DNA of 64,000 nucleotides from an uncultured Flavobacterium sp. (GCA_937773775.1 CALJVL010000014.1:1-64000), one strand, 5' to 3'; positions 52,273-61,645 are shown, counted from the stretch's first letter. The notes: a model not told the origin generated them from the sequence alone. Numbers and translations: made by a program.

Positions 52273-53022
52273 TTACTTTCCTTTATGTGCTTCAATAATG
52301 TATTTCTCTAACGCCATAGTCATCGATGGGGTATCTGGAGTAGGTGCAAGAATGTCTATTCTTAAATCATTATCTAAAGCTTCTTTTTGAGTAGAGCTAC
52401 CAAAAACAGCGATTCTTGTATTGTTTTGTTCAAAATCTGGAAAATTTTTCAACAAGGATTTTATTCCTGTAGGGCTGAAAAAGACTAAAATATCATAATA
52501 AACATCAGCTAAGTCACTGAGGTCACTCATGACCGTTTTATAAAAAACAGCTTGCGTCCAGTCAACCTTTAATCCGTTAAGAGTAATTGGGGCATCAACA
52601 TTCAGTTGATCCGAGGCAGGTAAAAGGAACTTTTCGTCTTTGTATTTTTTAATTAGTGGAGATAAATCAGCGAAGTCTTTAGGACCAACATAGATTTTTC
52701 GTTTTCTGTATACAACATACTTTTGTAAGTAAAATGCAACAGCTTCCGATTGGCAAAAATATTTCAATCCTTCGGGCACTTTAAAGCGCATTTCCTCAGC
52801 GACTCTAAAAAAATGATCGACAGCATTTCTACTTGTCAAAATAATTGCAGTATAGTGATTAAGATCAATTTTTTGTAATCTTATCTCTTTAGCACTAACT
52901 CCTTCTATATGAATAAAAGGTCTGAAATCAATTTTTACTTTATGTTTTTGCTGAAGCTCAAAGTAAGGAGAATTCTCTACTTTAGGTTCGGGTTGTGACA
53001 CCAAAATTGTTTTCACTTTCAT
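52273..53022 (-). CDS. hemD: uroporphyrinogen-III synthase
   Basis: Cyclises hydroxymethylbilane with ring D inversion in haem synthesis. The 249-residue protein has the two-lobed HemD layout with weakly conserved sequence: VKTILVSQPEPKVENSPYFE at the start, TAIILTSRNAVDHFFRVAEE in lobe one and ILVFFSPTGIKSLLKNFPDF, then IAVFGSSTQKEALDNDLRID in lobe two. It lies 13 bp after the DUF4271 gene, a frequent Bacteroidota arrangement. Confidence 0.9.
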   Translation of the reverse strand: MKVKTILVSQPEPKVENSPYFELQQKHKVKIDFRPFIHIEGVSAKEIRLQKIDLNHYTAIILTSRNAVDHFFRVAEEMRFKVPEGLKYFCQSEAVAFYLQKYVVYRKRKIYVGPKDFADLSPLIKKYKDEKFLLPASDQLNVDAPITLNGLKVDWTQAVFYKTVMSDLSDLADVYYDILVFFSPTGIKSLLKNFPDFEQNNTRIAVFGSSTQKEALDNDLRIDILAPTPDTPSMTMALEKYIIEAHKGK

Positions 53023-53035
53023 ATTTTAACTTTTT

Positions 53036-53716
53036 CTAAGCGCCTCCTTTAGTAATAAAATAATAAACGAAGAAATAGGGGGCTATTTCGAGAGTGCAAA
53101 GATATAAAATAAAGTAAAACAAGTTGCCGAATATTAAATTATGATACTTTTTTATTGAAATCAAATAGGTTATAGCACTAAATGCTAGCATTATATACAT
53201 GATAGTTAGTGGAATAATTCTAGGTATTGTGTCGTAATAGAACAGAATAACGTTGATTGGCAACAGTATAAGCCCAATATATGTTCGATAAGTAACTTTT
53301 TGCAGATTAAATTGCTGTACAAATTCTTCGATATTAAATGCCGTAGCGATAATTTTTTCCAGCAAATATTTTGATAATATAAAGAAAACAAGAAAAGTTA
53401 CGATCTGAATATAGAGGATGAAATCAGTCTTGGATGCATATCCAAAAAGGGTTAATGTAAGTTGAATAAAAAATGCAAATGAAATCACCTGAGCAAAAAA
53501 AAGAGAAATGTTGAATCCGCTATTCATTTGATTTCCATCGCGGTACATCTTATTGTATTTATCCGAAAATAGTAGATTCATAAAGTCGGCAAATCGATTT
53601 TCGTTAGTGGATTTGGTAAAGGCGATTATGGCGAAGGACAGTATAAATAAAAAGGTTGCCCAATCTTTATTCTCAGTGATTCTAGGATGAAGTAAATGTT
53701 CAATCATAATGTGCAA
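53036..53716 (-). CDS. DUF4271 family membrane protein
   Basis: 226 residues with about six or seven TM segments. The start has ENKDWATFLFILSFAIIAFT, then FSDKYNKMYRDGNQMNSGFN, a family feature, and the end reads CTLEIAPYFFVYYFITKGG. The family is Bacteroidota-specific and linked to hemD; its role is unknown. It could help membrane processes of haem metabolism, but that is only context. Confidence 0.88.
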   Translation of the reverse strand: MHIMIEHLLHPRITENKDWATFLFILSFAIIAFTKSTNENRFADFMNLLFSDKYNKMYRDGNQMNSGFNISLFFAQVISFAFFIQLTLTLFGYASKTDFILYIQIVTFLVFFILSKYLLEKIIATAFNIEEFVQQFNLQKVTYRTYIGLILLPINVILFYYDTIPRIIPLTIMYIMLAFSAITYLISIKKYHNLIFGNLFYFILYLCTLEIAPYFFVYYFITKGGA

Positions 53717-53783
53717 AATTAGTAATTTTTTATATCAATCTTTTTATTATAATTTTATTATGTACCAAATGCTATAAAAAGGT

Positions 53784-53791
53784 TACTTTTG
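53784..53791 (+). promoter_or_regulatory. -7 promoter box for the polyprenol-mannose synthase/dihydroorotase operon
   Basis: TACTTTTG followed by cgc, matching TAnnTTTG, 19 bp before the ATG. Confidence 0.6.
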
Positions 53792-53810
53792 CGCTGAAAC
53801 CACTAGAAAT

Positions 53811-54536
53811 ATGAACGATTGTATTGTTATAATTCCTACCTATAACGAAATTGAAAATATTGAAAGCATTATCAGATCGGTGCTTTCTCAACACAAGCCT
53901 TTTCATATTCTTATCGTTGATGATAATTCTCCAGATCACACTGCAGAACGGGTAAAGCTTTTGCAAACAGAATTTGAAGGTCGCTTGTTTTTGGAAAATA
54001 GGGAGAAAAAGGCCGGGCTAGGAACAGCTTATGTTCATGGGTTTAGGTGGGGACTAGATAATGGTTACGATTTTATTTTTGAAATGGATGCTGATTTTTC
54101 CCATAACCCGAACGACTTGGAAAAGCTCTACAATGCTTGTCATTTTGGGAAAGCAGATTTAGCGATCGGATCGCGCTATGTCACAGGAGTGAATGTGGTC
54201 AATTGGCCTTTAAATCGCGTGTTGATGTCTTATTTTGCGTCGGTCTATGTGCGACTTATAACCGGTATGGAAATCCATGATGCTACAGCAGGTTTCATAT
54301 GTTATAGGCGAGAAGTTTTAGAAAAAATTGACCTTAACAAAATAAAATTTGTGGGTTATGCGTTCCAAATTGAAATGAAGTACAGAAGCTTTTGTAACAA
54401 ATTCAAGATCGTCGAGGTTCCAATAATATTTACAGACAGGACAAAAGGAGAATCGAAAATGAGTAATTCAATAATAGTTGAAGCCGTTTTTGGAGTAATC
54501 TCCTTAAGATTAAAAAAATTAGTTAACAGTTTATAA
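53811..54536 (+). CDS. polyprenol-phosphate mannosyltransferase (GT2, Dpm1-like)
   Basis: 241 residues. A GT2 glycosyltransferase that moves a sugar from a nucleotide to a polyprenyl phosphate. It starts MNDCIVIIPTYNEIENIESI and has IVDDNSPDHTAERVK, EMDADFSHNPNDLEKLY (DXD-like metal site), LAIGSRYVTG and YAFQIEMKYRSF. It lacks C-terminal TM helices, like soluble Dpm1 and the N-terminal half of flavobacterial homologues. It supplies lipid-linked sugar for protein or envelope glycosylation. Dihydroorotase follows after 11 bp. Confidence 0.9.
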   Translation: MNDCIVIIPTYNEIENIESIIRSVLSQHKPFHILIVDDNSPDHTAERVKLLQTEFEGRLFLENREKKAGLGTAYVHGFRWGLDNGYDFIFEMDADFSHNPNDLEKLYNACHFGKADLAIGSRYVTGVNVVNWPLNRVLMSYFASVYVRLITGMEIHDATAGFICYRREVLEKIDLNKIKFVGYAFQIEMKYRSFCNKFKIVEVPIIFTDRTKGESKMSNSIIVEAVFGVISLRLKKLVNSL

Positions 54537-54547
54537 GAAAATATACA

Positions 54548-55888
54548 ATGAATAGGGTTTTAATTAAGAATGCCAAAATAGTAAATGAAGGAGTGATTTT
54601 TGAGGGCGATGTTTTAATTGAAAATGACTTAATTGTTGAGGTTTCAGAAAGCATAAGTGCAAAATCATCGCAATGTCTCATTATTGATGCTGAGGGAAAT
54701 TATTTGATACCGGGTGCTATTGATGATCAAGTTCATTTTAGAGAGCCGGGACTTACTCATAAAGGGGATATAGAATCGGAATCTAGGGCAGCGGTTGCTG
54801 GGGGAATAACTTCATATATTGAGCAGCCCAATACGGTTCCTAATGCCGTTACACAGGCAATTTTAGAGGAAAAATATCAGCTTGCTGCCGAAAAGTCATA
54901 CGCCAATTATTCGTTCATGATGGGCGCGACCAATGATAATTTAGAAGAAGTCCTAAAGACAAATCCTAAAAATGTTGCTGGGATAAAAATATTTTTAGGG
55001 TCATCAACGGGGAATATGCTGGTTGACAATGAAGCTACCCTCGAAAAGATATTTTCAAGTACACCGATGCTTATTGCTGTTCACTGTGAGGATGAAGCTA
55101 CAATTAGAAATAATTTAGAAAAATATAAAGCGGAATTTGGAGAAGATATTCCCGTTACCGCACACCATCTTATTCGATCTGAAGAAGCTTGTTACATTTC
55201 TTCTTCTAAAGCAGTCGCTCTTGCCAAGAAGACTGGTGCGCGTTTGCATGTTTTTCATCTGTCTACTGCCAAAGAAATGAATTTGTTTACGAACAAAATT
55301 CCCTTGGAAGACAAGAAAATTACTGCTGAAGTTTGCATTCATCACTTATGGTTTACTAATGATGATTATGCAACCAAAGGTAATCTTATAAAATGGAACC
55401 CTGCCGTAAAAACCGCTAACGACCGAAAAGTACTTTGGGAAGCATTGCTTGATGACAGAATCGATGTCATTGCTACAGATCATGCGCCTCATACATTGGA
55501 GGAAAAAAAGCAAACATATCTAAAAGCACCCTCGGGTGGTCCACTAGTTCAACATGCCATACCGGCGATGTTTGAAGCCTATCATCAAGGCAAAATCAGT
55601 ATTGAGAAAATTGTTGAAAAGATGTGTCATAATCCGGCCAAGATTTTCAAAATAGAAAAGCGTGGTTTTATCAGAGAAGGCTATTATGCTGATTTAGTTA
55701 TCGTAAATTCGGCTTTGCCATGGAGCGTTAAAAAGGAAAATATTTTTGCTAAATGCGGATGGTCTCCCTTTGAAGGATTTACATTCAAATCTAGAATTAC
55801 GCACACTTTTGTGAATGGACAACTAGTTTACAACAATTTTAAGGTAAAAGAAATTCGTGCCGGTAAACGAATGTTATTTGATCGATAA
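54548..55888 (+). CDS. pyrC: dihydroorotase
   Basis: An amidohydrolase of 446 residues that cyclises carbamoyl-aspartate in pyrimidine synthesis. It shows the metal motif DDQVHFREPGLTHKGDIESE (HxxxR type, with D-x-H changed to D-x-V-H), GGITSYIEQPNT, the bridging-Lys region VAGIKIFLGSSTG, HCEDEA, and VIATDHAPHTLEEK with the catalytic Asp. The type is close to allantoinase/dihydroorotase class I, so hydantoinase-like activity cannot be excluded, but this gene order is a common flavobacterial dihydroorotase locus. Confidence 0.9.
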   Translation: MNRVLIKNAKIVNEGVIFEGDVLIENDLIVEVSESISAKSSQCLIIDAEGNYLIPGAIDDQVHFREPGLTHKGDIESESRAAVAGGITSYIEQPNTVPNAVTQAILEEKYQLAAEKSYANYSFMMGATNDNLEEVLKTNPKNVAGIKIFLGSSTGNMLVDNEATLEKIFSSTPMLIAVHCEDEATIRNNLEKYKAEFGEDIPVTAHHLIRSEEACYISSSKAVALAKKTGARLHVFHLSTAKEMNLFTNKIPLEDKKITAEVCIHHLWFTNDDYATKGNLIKWNPAVKTANDRKVLWEALLDDRIDVIATDHAPHTLEEKKQTYLKAPSGGPLVQHAIPAMFEAYHQGKISIEKIVEKMCHNPAKIFKIEKRGFIREGYYADLVIVNSALPWSVKKENIFAKCGWSPFEGFTFKSRITHTFVNGQLVYNNFKVKEIRAGKRMLFDR

Positions 55889-55902
55889 AAAATACTAATT
55901 AG

Positions 55903-56382
55903 ATGAGAAAAACAGTGTCATTTTTAGTGGTTTTAATTTTATTTTTAAGCTGTAAGGAAGAGGCAGTTGAAAAGCCAGATCGTCTTATTGAAAAAGGAAA
56001 GATGGTCAATATCATGTATGATTTAGCCATTTTGGAGGGGATAAAGTACCAAAACCCAACTTCTTTGGTTACTTATTATATAAATCCATCCAAATATATT
56101 TATAAAAAATATAAAATTGATAGTTTGCAATTTGCGCAGAGTAATGTTTATTATGCCTCTAATTATGAGGATTATAAGGATGTTTTTGATGAAATAATCA
56201 AACGAATTGACGATCAAAAAGAAGTGATGGACTCATTAGTAAAGATGGAGAATAAGAGAAAGATGAAACTTGACTCCATCAAATCAAAAAGAGAAGTTTT
56301 AAAACGCGGTGATACTTTATTACCGTTGAAAAAGAGGCGGGAAAACTTAAAATTGACGAAGAAAATTTTACAAAAGGGATAA
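55903..56382 (+). CDS. DUF4296 lipoprotein
   Basis: 159 residues with a lipoprotein signal (lipobox LFLSCKEE, Cys near residue 21). The conserved part is KPDRLIEKGKMVNIMYDLAI, then LEGIKYQNPTSL and YKIDSLQFAQSNVYYASN. A coiled, highly charged C-terminus (KMENKRKMKLDSIKSKRE) follows. Bacteroidota-specific family of unknown role; third gene of the operon, 14 bp after dihydroorotase. Confidence 0.88.
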   Translation: MRKTVSFLVVLILFLSCKEEAVEKPDRLIEKGKMVNIMYDLAILEGIKYQNPTSLVTYYINPSKYIYKKYKIDSLQFAQSNVYYASNYEDYKDVFDEIIKRIDDQKEVMDSLVKMENKRKMKLDSIKSKREVLKRGDTLLPLKKRRENLKLTKKILQKG

Positions 56383-56393
56383 CCTTAGGCGGC

Positions 56394-57395
56394 TTATAAG
56401 CTTGAAATTTCTTTAATGTATTGATGAACGTCTAAAAATTCTGTTGCTAATTCTACTTTTATTTTTTCATTGGAGTGGTCGTTGTTTAAACATGATGCCT
56501 GAGCCATAGCTTTTGTTAGCTTGCTTTTTCTTCGAAAAACGGTAGATAAAATCCAATCGATTCTCCAACCAACTCCCATCAAGAAAGGCGTTAAGTGAAT
56601 GGTAGGTCGTTTTACTTTCAATGCGTCGGCCATGGTGTTCAAAAGATCACGAAAAACGACATTTTGGGAAATTAGGGTATATCGTTGATTTTGAATTTCA
56701 CTTTTTGTAAGTTGAACTGCGATCCTGACCACGTCGCTAACCGCAATAAATCCCGTGCTACCCAGTGTGTAAAATGACAATCCATTGGCAACTTGCTTAA
56801 ATAGCTGTCCACTTCCTTGTTCTGGAAATCCAGGACCTATGATAACCCCAGGGTTAACTATTATAACAGCTAAGCCTTCTTGCTGGCCTCGCCAAACTTC
56901 CATCTCAGCACCATACTTAGAAATGGCATAATCGCTATGGGTTTTTTCTGGGTTCCATTCTGAGTCTTCATTAATGACGGATTCATGCGCGGCTAAATCC
57001 CCAAGTGCAGCTGTAGAGCTAATGTAACATAGTTTTTTCACCCCTTTTTCGAGACAAAAATTGACAATATTTGCAGTTCCTTCAATGTTTGTTTTTCGGA
57101 GTAAACCTTCGTCTTTTGGATCGAATGAAATTACAGCAGCACAATGATATACAAACTCAATTTCATTAAAAGCGCGTTCTAGTGACGGAACATCTACAAT
57201 ATCTGCCTGTACCCAATCTATAGTGTCAAATAAGATGTCTTTTTTGTAGAGACTAAATAGGGACTTCGTTTTTTCGATGCCTTCGAAATGCCGATAAATA
57301 GCGCGTACTTTATCGCTGCCGATGCTTCGTGATTCTATCAAATGAAGCAATAAATGTGCCCCTACTAAACCGGTTCCTCCTGTTACTAAAATCAT
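56394..57395 (-). CDS. NAD-dependent epimerase/dehydratase (extended SDR)
   Basis: 333 residues with a Rossmann start MILVTGGTGLVGAHLLLHLI, Asp-binding of the cofactor, and the active-site triad as SSTAALGD (Ser region) and YAISKYGAE (Tyr-x-x-x-Lys). DVVRIAVQLTKSE occurs further on. The dihydroflavonol-4-reductase-like subfamily fits. The substrate is unknown. Convergent with the DUF4296 gene and divergent from tyrS. Confidence 0.9.
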   Translation of the reverse strand: MILVTGGTGLVGAHLLLHLIESRSIGSDKVRAIYRHFEGIEKTKSLFSLYKKDILFDTIDWVQADIVDVPSLERAFNEIEFVYHCAAVISFDPKDEGLLRKTNIEGTANIVNFCLEKGVKKLCYISSTAALGDLAAHESVINEDSEWNPEKTHSDYAISKYGAEMEVWRGQQEGLAVIIVNPGVIIGPGFPEQGSGQLFKQVANGLSFYTLGSTGFIAVSDVVRIAVQLTKSEIQNQRYTLISQNVVFRDLLNTMADALKVKRPTIHLTPFLMGVGWRIDWILSTVFRRKSKLTKAMAQASCLNNDHSNEKIKVELATEFLDVHQYIKEISSL

Positions 57396-57460
57396 TTTGT
57401 AAAGGTAATTAGTTTGTTCGATTTTTAGACCGATTGATTTTCGATTTATGCAATTAAAAC

Positions 57461-57468
57461 TATCTTTG
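57461..57468 (+). promoter_or_regulatory. -7 promoter box for tyrS
   Basis: TATCTTTG followed by tg, matching TAnnTTTG, 19 bp before the ATG. Confidence 0.6.
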
Positions 57469-57487
57469 TGAAAATTGATATTAGAAA

Positions 57488-58786
57488 ATGAAAAATATTA
57501 TTTCCGAATTACAATGGCGTGGATTGGTTCATGACATTATGCCTGGAACCGAAGAACAACTTTTGAAAGAAATGACAACGACTTATATAGGATTTGATCC
57601 AACATCAGATTCATTGCATATTGGAAGTTTGGTTCCTATTATACTTCTCGTTCATTTAAAAAATTTCGGGCATAAACCAATTGCATTGGTGGGCGGAGCT
57701 ACAGGAATGATCGGTGATCCATCTGGAAAATCAGATGAGAGAAACTTATTAGATGAAGCGACTTTAAATCATAATGTTGAGGGAATAAAAGGAGTCTTAT
57801 CACGCTTTTTGGATTTTAATTCGAAGGAAATAAATGCGCCAGTTCTTGTTAATAATTATGATTGGATGAAGAACTTGTCTTTCATTAATTTTGCGCGTGA
57901 CGTAGGTAAACGTATTACGGTGAATTATATGATGGCGAAGGATTCTGTCAAAAAGAGATTAGCAGGTGAAGGCGAAGGAATGTCGTTTACGGAATTCACC
58001 TATCAATTAATTCAAGGGTATGATTTTTATCATCTGCATAAAGAATACAACTGTTTGTTGCAAATGGGAGGTTCGGACCAATGGGGAAATATTACAACTG
58101 GAACTGAACTAGTGCGTAGAATGAATGTAGGTGAAGAAGCCAAAGCTTACGCTATGACTTGCCCGCTAATTACCAAAGCTGACGGAACAAAATTCGGAAA
58201 ATCTGAAGGCGGAAATGTTTGGTTGACGGCAGATAAGACTTCGGTTTATAAATTTTACCAGTTTTGGATGAACACAACTGATGTGGACGCGGAGAAATAT
58301 ATTAAGATATTTACATTTTTAGATAAGCAAACAATTGAAAGTTTTATTGAAGAGCATAAAGCAGCTCCTCATATGAGAATTTTACAGAAAAGATTGGCTG
58401 AAGAATTGACTGTTTTTGTTTACTCGAAAGAAGAACTAGAAAAAGCGATCAAAGCATCTGCTATTTTATTTGGAAATGCAACAGCTGATGATTTAAAGGA
58501 ATTGGACGAAACTACTTTCTTGGAAGTTTTTGATGGTGTGCCTCAAGCTGAAATCGTAAGAGACGGAATCGAAGCTGGAATCGACATCATCACTGTTTTG
58601 AATGAAAAGACAGCATTCTTTAAATCGAATGGTGAAGCCAGACGTGCTTTGACTGCTAATTCGATTTCTGTAAACAAAGGAAAAGTGAAAGAAGATTTTG
58701 TGCTGTCATCAAAAGACCTGATCAACAATCAATTTGTTTTGCTGCAAAGCGGAAAGAAAAATTATTTTGTGGTAAGGATTGTTTAA
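57488..58786 (+). CDS. tyrS: tyrosyl-tRNA synthetase
   Basis: A class Ic synthetase of 432 residues. HIGH-type motif FDPTSDSLHIGSLVPIILLV, the tyrosine pocket with LVNNYDWMKN and YQLIQGYDFYHLHK, GGSDQWGNITTG, and the KMSKS-type TKADGTKFGKSEGG are all present. The C-terminal S4 domain starts near EARRALTANSISVNKGKV. Length normal. Confidence 0.96.
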   Translation: MKNIISELQWRGLVHDIMPGTEEQLLKEMTTTYIGFDPTSDSLHIGSLVPIILLVHLKNFGHKPIALVGGATGMIGDPSGKSDERNLLDEATLNHNVEGIKGVLSRFLDFNSKEINAPVLVNNYDWMKNLSFINFARDVGKRITVNYMMAKDSVKKRLAGEGEGMSFTEFTYQLIQGYDFYHLHKEYNCLLQMGGSDQWGNITTGTELVRRMNVGEEAKAYAMTCPLITKADGTKFGKSEGGNVWLTADKTSVYKFYQFWMNTTDVDAEKYIKIFTFLDKQTIESFIEEHKAAPHMRILQKRLAEELTVFVYSKEELEKAIKASAILFGNATADDLKELDETTFLEVFDGVPQAEIVRDGIEAGIDIITVLNEKTAFFKSNGEARRALTANSISVNKGKVKEDFVLSSKDLINNQFVLLQSGKKNYFVVRIV

Positions 58787-58788
58787 TT

Positions 58789-58827
58789 GTTTATTCGGTT
58801 AACAGATTAAACAAATAACCGAATCAA
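58789..58827. repeat. palindromic repeat TTATTCGGTTAA, copy 2
   Basis: tgtttattcggttaac and aaataaccgaatcaac can pair after the tyrS stop. It is the same words as at 34360-34407. It may act as the tyrS terminator. Confidence 0.5.
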
Positions 58828-58830
58828 CTT

Positions 58831-59811
58831 TTATAAAACCATCAAATTACAACCTCGAATATCAGAATTATCAAAACGTCCCAATACCTCGAAAGAGTTG
58901 TTGGGATTTTTTTTGCCCAAGTCCTGGGTGGCAATAAAAGAGCAGGAATTGATATTAGCCAAATCGATTACGTTCAGTCCCCCCGTTTTTCCTTCCGGAA
59001 TATAGCTCAAGGCGTCTTCGGTATCGCGGGTAAGGACATGCATCCAAGAAGGGCATTCAAACACCCCGTTTCCCAAGGAATAAGCTTGGGACAGCAGTTC
59101 CGTCATTCCATATTCAGAATGTATCATAGATACTCCAAAACCTTCGCATAGTTCGTTATGCAGTTCTTCCCGAATCATTTCTTTCCGTTTGCCTTTCATA
59201 CCGCCGGTTTCCATGATGATGGTATTTTGTAGCTGGAATTGTTGCTTTTCAATCAAGTCCAGTAAAGCATAGGTGACCCCAATAAGAATTACATTTTGAC
59301 CAGACTGATCTAATTCGAGAAGTTTCTTGATTAGTTCATCATGGTTGTGCAGGTAAAAGCCGCTATCAGAATGCTTAGACAATTGAATCAGATCCTTTAC
59401 CATGTAAATTAATGAGGAGCCTTCCCGTTCGAGATAAGAAGGCAATAATGCCAAAACGACATAATCTTTTATGTTCCCATAAAATTGGGAAAAACCTTTT
59501 CGATAACTTTCTTCGTAGATGGAAGTGTCAGTTACCAGATGTTTGCTAGTATTCGTCCCGGTAGTGCCGCTACTAGTAAATGTCGCTTCAATTGCATTTG
59601 TATTAGAAACCACGTTGTGACTTTTGAAAAACTGTATGGGCAAAAACGGAATTTGCTGTAGTATTTTTACTTTTTGAGGTTCCACTTTCATGAGATCACA
59701 AAATGCCCTGTATACCAAGTTATTTTCGTGCTGGAAGCGAAATACTTTTAAGGCTATTTTTTCAAATTGCTTTTGACTCGAAATGGCAAATATGGTGGTG
59801 GCTGTAATCAA
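58831..59811 (-). CDS. LuxE-like acyl-protein synthetase family protein
   Basis: 326 residues of the acyl-activating LuxE/phenylacetate-CoA-ligase-like family. It has ATFTSSGTTGTNTSKHLVTD, the AMP-binding P-loop-like signature, then VLIGVTYALLDLIE, ETGGMKGKRKEMIREELH and SEYGMTELLSQAYSLGNGVF. No lux or acyl-carrier genes are near. Such stand-alone proteins occur in polysaccharide or secondary-metabolite contexts. It presumably adenylates an acid; the partner is unknown. Confidence 0.87.
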   Translation of the reverse strand: MITATTIFAISSQKQFEKIALKVFRFQHENNLVYRAFCDLMKVEPQKVKILQQIPFLPIQFFKSHNVVSNTNAIEATFTSSGTTGTNTSKHLVTDTSIYEESYRKGFSQFYGNIKDYVVLALLPSYLEREGSSLIYMVKDLIQLSKHSDSGFYLHNHDELIKKLLELDQSGQNVILIGVTYALLDLIEKQQFQLQNTIIMETGGMKGKRKEMIREELHNELCEGFGVSMIHSEYGMTELLSQAYSLGNGVFECPSWMHVLTRDTEDALSYIPEGKTGGLNVIDLANINSCSFIATQDLGKKNPNNSFEVLGRFDNSDIRGCNLMVL

Positions 59812-59886
59812 GAATTTTTATTGCAAAGGTATCAATTTTAATAATCCTTTCGGTTGTATGTACATGGTGTAATTTTAAATAAAAAA

Positions 59887-59912
59887 GCTCCAATTTGACT
59901 TGGAGCCTTAGA
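59887..59912 (-). terminator. terminator after the T9SS-sorted protein gene
   Basis: gctccaa/ttggagc stem; on the minus strand it is followed by a T run (cttttttattt). Confidence 0.75.
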
Positions 59913-59933
59913 AATATTTTCCGGGAATAATTT

Positions 59934-60272
59934 TTATCTTACAATAAGTTTTCTGGTAGCCGATGCATTGTCTTCGGTAATTTTAATGATATAAACCCCA
60001 GAGTTTAGACTCGATACATTTAGTTCTTTCGAGCTTATCAATGTCTGCATTACTTTTTTACCTAGAAGATCAAAAATGATAATTTCTTTTTCCGAATCGT
60101 TTTTGGTGGAAATATATATTTTACCGTTGCTAACGGGATTCGGGTACAGGTTTAATCCTTCAATAACGGAGGTTTCTTGTAGTTTTGGTTGTTGCTTCAT
60201 GTCTTGGGCGCTGAGGCTCAGTGAAAAGAAGAAGACCAATAAGATTACACTATAAAAGTAATTTTTTGCCAT
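59934..60272 (-). CDS. small T9SS type A sorting-domain protein
   Basis: 112 residues: a signal peptide (VILLVFFFSLSLSAQD), a linker of about 15 residues and then the type A sorting domain filling the rest: LNLYPNPVSNGKIYISTKND, IIIFDLLGKKVMQTLI, LNVSSLNSGVYIIKI and TRKLIVR. There is almost no cargo between signal and sorting domain, so the mature secreted part would be tiny. It follows the exported beta-helix-like gene on the same strand after a terminator. Confidence 0.9.
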   Translation of the reverse strand: MAKNYFYSVILLVFFFSLSLSAQDMKQQPKLQETSVIEGLNLYPNPVSNGKIYISTKNDSEKEIIIFDLLGKKVMQTLISSKELNVSSLNSGVYIIKITEDNASATRKLIVR

Positions 60273-60326
60273 TAGCTTGATTGTGAGGAGTAAATATACA
60301 AAAAAATCAAATACTGTACCAAAAAA

Positions 60327-60352
60327 AACACCTCTCGAAAAGAGAGGTGTTC
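60327..60352 (-). terminator. terminator after the beta-helix-like protein gene
   Basis: aacacctctc/gagaggtgtt stem; eight T on the minus strand. Confidence 0.85.
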
Positions 60353-60374
60353 TACTGTTGTATTTGTACTATAA

Positions 60375-61493
60375 TTATTTAGTCCAATCAGCCCAAGAAG
60401 GTAGAGTTGCACCAGCACCAGCACCAATTTGAGTTGTTACATATGTCGCTGTGGTATTATTTGCAGTTACGAAATTTACGCCGTTTATTTTAAAGTCTCC
60501 AGCTGCTATCCTTGCAGTAGCCCCAGTACCTGCGTCTAATTTAGCAAACGTAGCGATACCATCAACAAATAGGTTTGTGTAAGTTTGTTTTCCACCACCT
60601 TCTTTGAAGTTGATTGCTTTCTCAGAAGCTGTGAATTTAGTTGCTGTTCCTTTTACAATTGAAATATTTATGATTTTTGCATCCGTCATTGGCAAAGCGA
60701 TGTCGTTTTGACCATTGTTTGACCCTTCAACACCACCAAATGAAATACCGCTGATGTAAAGGTTAGTTATTGTCCCAATATATCCATCTGCGAAATCTAA
60801 AGAATCATCGTAAGAGTTAATTAATACAAGGTTACTTGCATTTACTGCACCTCCGAAAAATTCAACAGCATCATCACCACTTTCAAAAGTATAGATATTT
60901 GATACTTCAGTACCACTACCAACTCCAAAGAATGAAACTCCATTGTATTCTTTACTATCACTAAATTTAGATCCTGTGTAAGAAATTTTTAAGTAGTTGA
61001 TTTTTCCAGATGAATCTGCATTGTTGTTACCTCCGTATAATAATCCACCTACTTCAGATGTTCCATTATCTCCTGTGTTTACTTTTGCGTCACCACAGAT
61101 AATCAAGCCACCCCAGTTTCCTTCAGCAGGAGCTGTTTTACCTGATGTCATAACTACCGGTTTAGCAGCAGTACCGTTCACAAAAATTTTAGCACCTCTT
61201 TCTACCGCGATGAAAATTGTTTTAGCTATTTCTGTGTCAGCTGTCGGGTCAGATTTAATTGTTGTTCCAGCAGGAATAATTAAAGAAGCACCAGATCTTA
61301 CGATTAATCCTCCAGTTAATGTATACGTTTTTGTGGCATCTAGAGTTACAGTCTCATTGTTTGTTATTTCGCCTTTTAAATTATCTACTTTTAAATCAAA
61401 AGTATTTGCAGGGATTGTCTCTGGACTATCACTTGTACAGCTTGTAAATGCAATTGTCACTACTGTTAAAATTGCTAAAATTGATTTTTTCAT
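60375..61493 (-). CDS. exported beta-helix-like lipoprotein paired with a TonB-dependent receptor
   Basis: 372 residues. The lipoprotein signal is MKKSILAILTVVTIAFTSCT (Cys19). The body has repeated short strands with Asn/Gly turns (LTGGLIVRSGASLIIPAGTT, GNWGGLIICGDAKVN, GDDAVEFFGGAVNASNLVLI, NSYDDSLDFADGYIGTITNL) as in right-handed parallel beta-helix or pectate-lyase-like proteins. It may carry the surface ligand-binding or processing function for the receptor gene directly upstream. Similar proteins are sometimes labelled 'multidrug transporter'; I see no basis for that. It ends in LPSWADWTK. Confidence 0.82.
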   Translation of the reverse strand: MKKSILAILTVVTIAFTSCTSDSPETIPANTFDLKVDNLKGEITNNETVTLDATKTYTLTGGLIVRSGASLIIPAGTTIKSDPTADTEIAKTIFIAVERGAKIFVNGTAAKPVVMTSGKTAPAEGNWGGLIICGDAKVNTGDNGTSEVGGLLYGGNNNADSSGKINYLKISYTGSKFSDSKEYNGVSFFGVGSGTEVSNIYTFESGDDAVEFFGGAVNASNLVLINSYDDSLDFADGYIGTITNLYISGISFGGVEGSNNGQNDIALPMTDAKIINISIVKGTATKFTASEKAINFKEGGGKQTYTNLFVDGIATFAKLDAGTGATARIAAGDFKINGVNFVTANNTTATYVTTQIGAGAGATLPSWADWTK

Positions 61494-61645
61494 TTTTGTT
61501 TAATTTTTGTTTATGTTTTTTAACGCTACAAAGAAACATGTTTACTGTTTTTATCAGGTTAAGCGATTATTACGATGCTGTTAAGAATTCTTCTATGATT
61601 TTCAATACAATTAACATTAAATTTACACGTCCTATAAAATATTAA

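Noticed and set aside
60997..61503. 168-residue frame on + opposite the beta-helix-like gene
   Set aside because: Low-complexity Val/Pro composition expected from reading a beta-rich Asn/Gly gene backwards.
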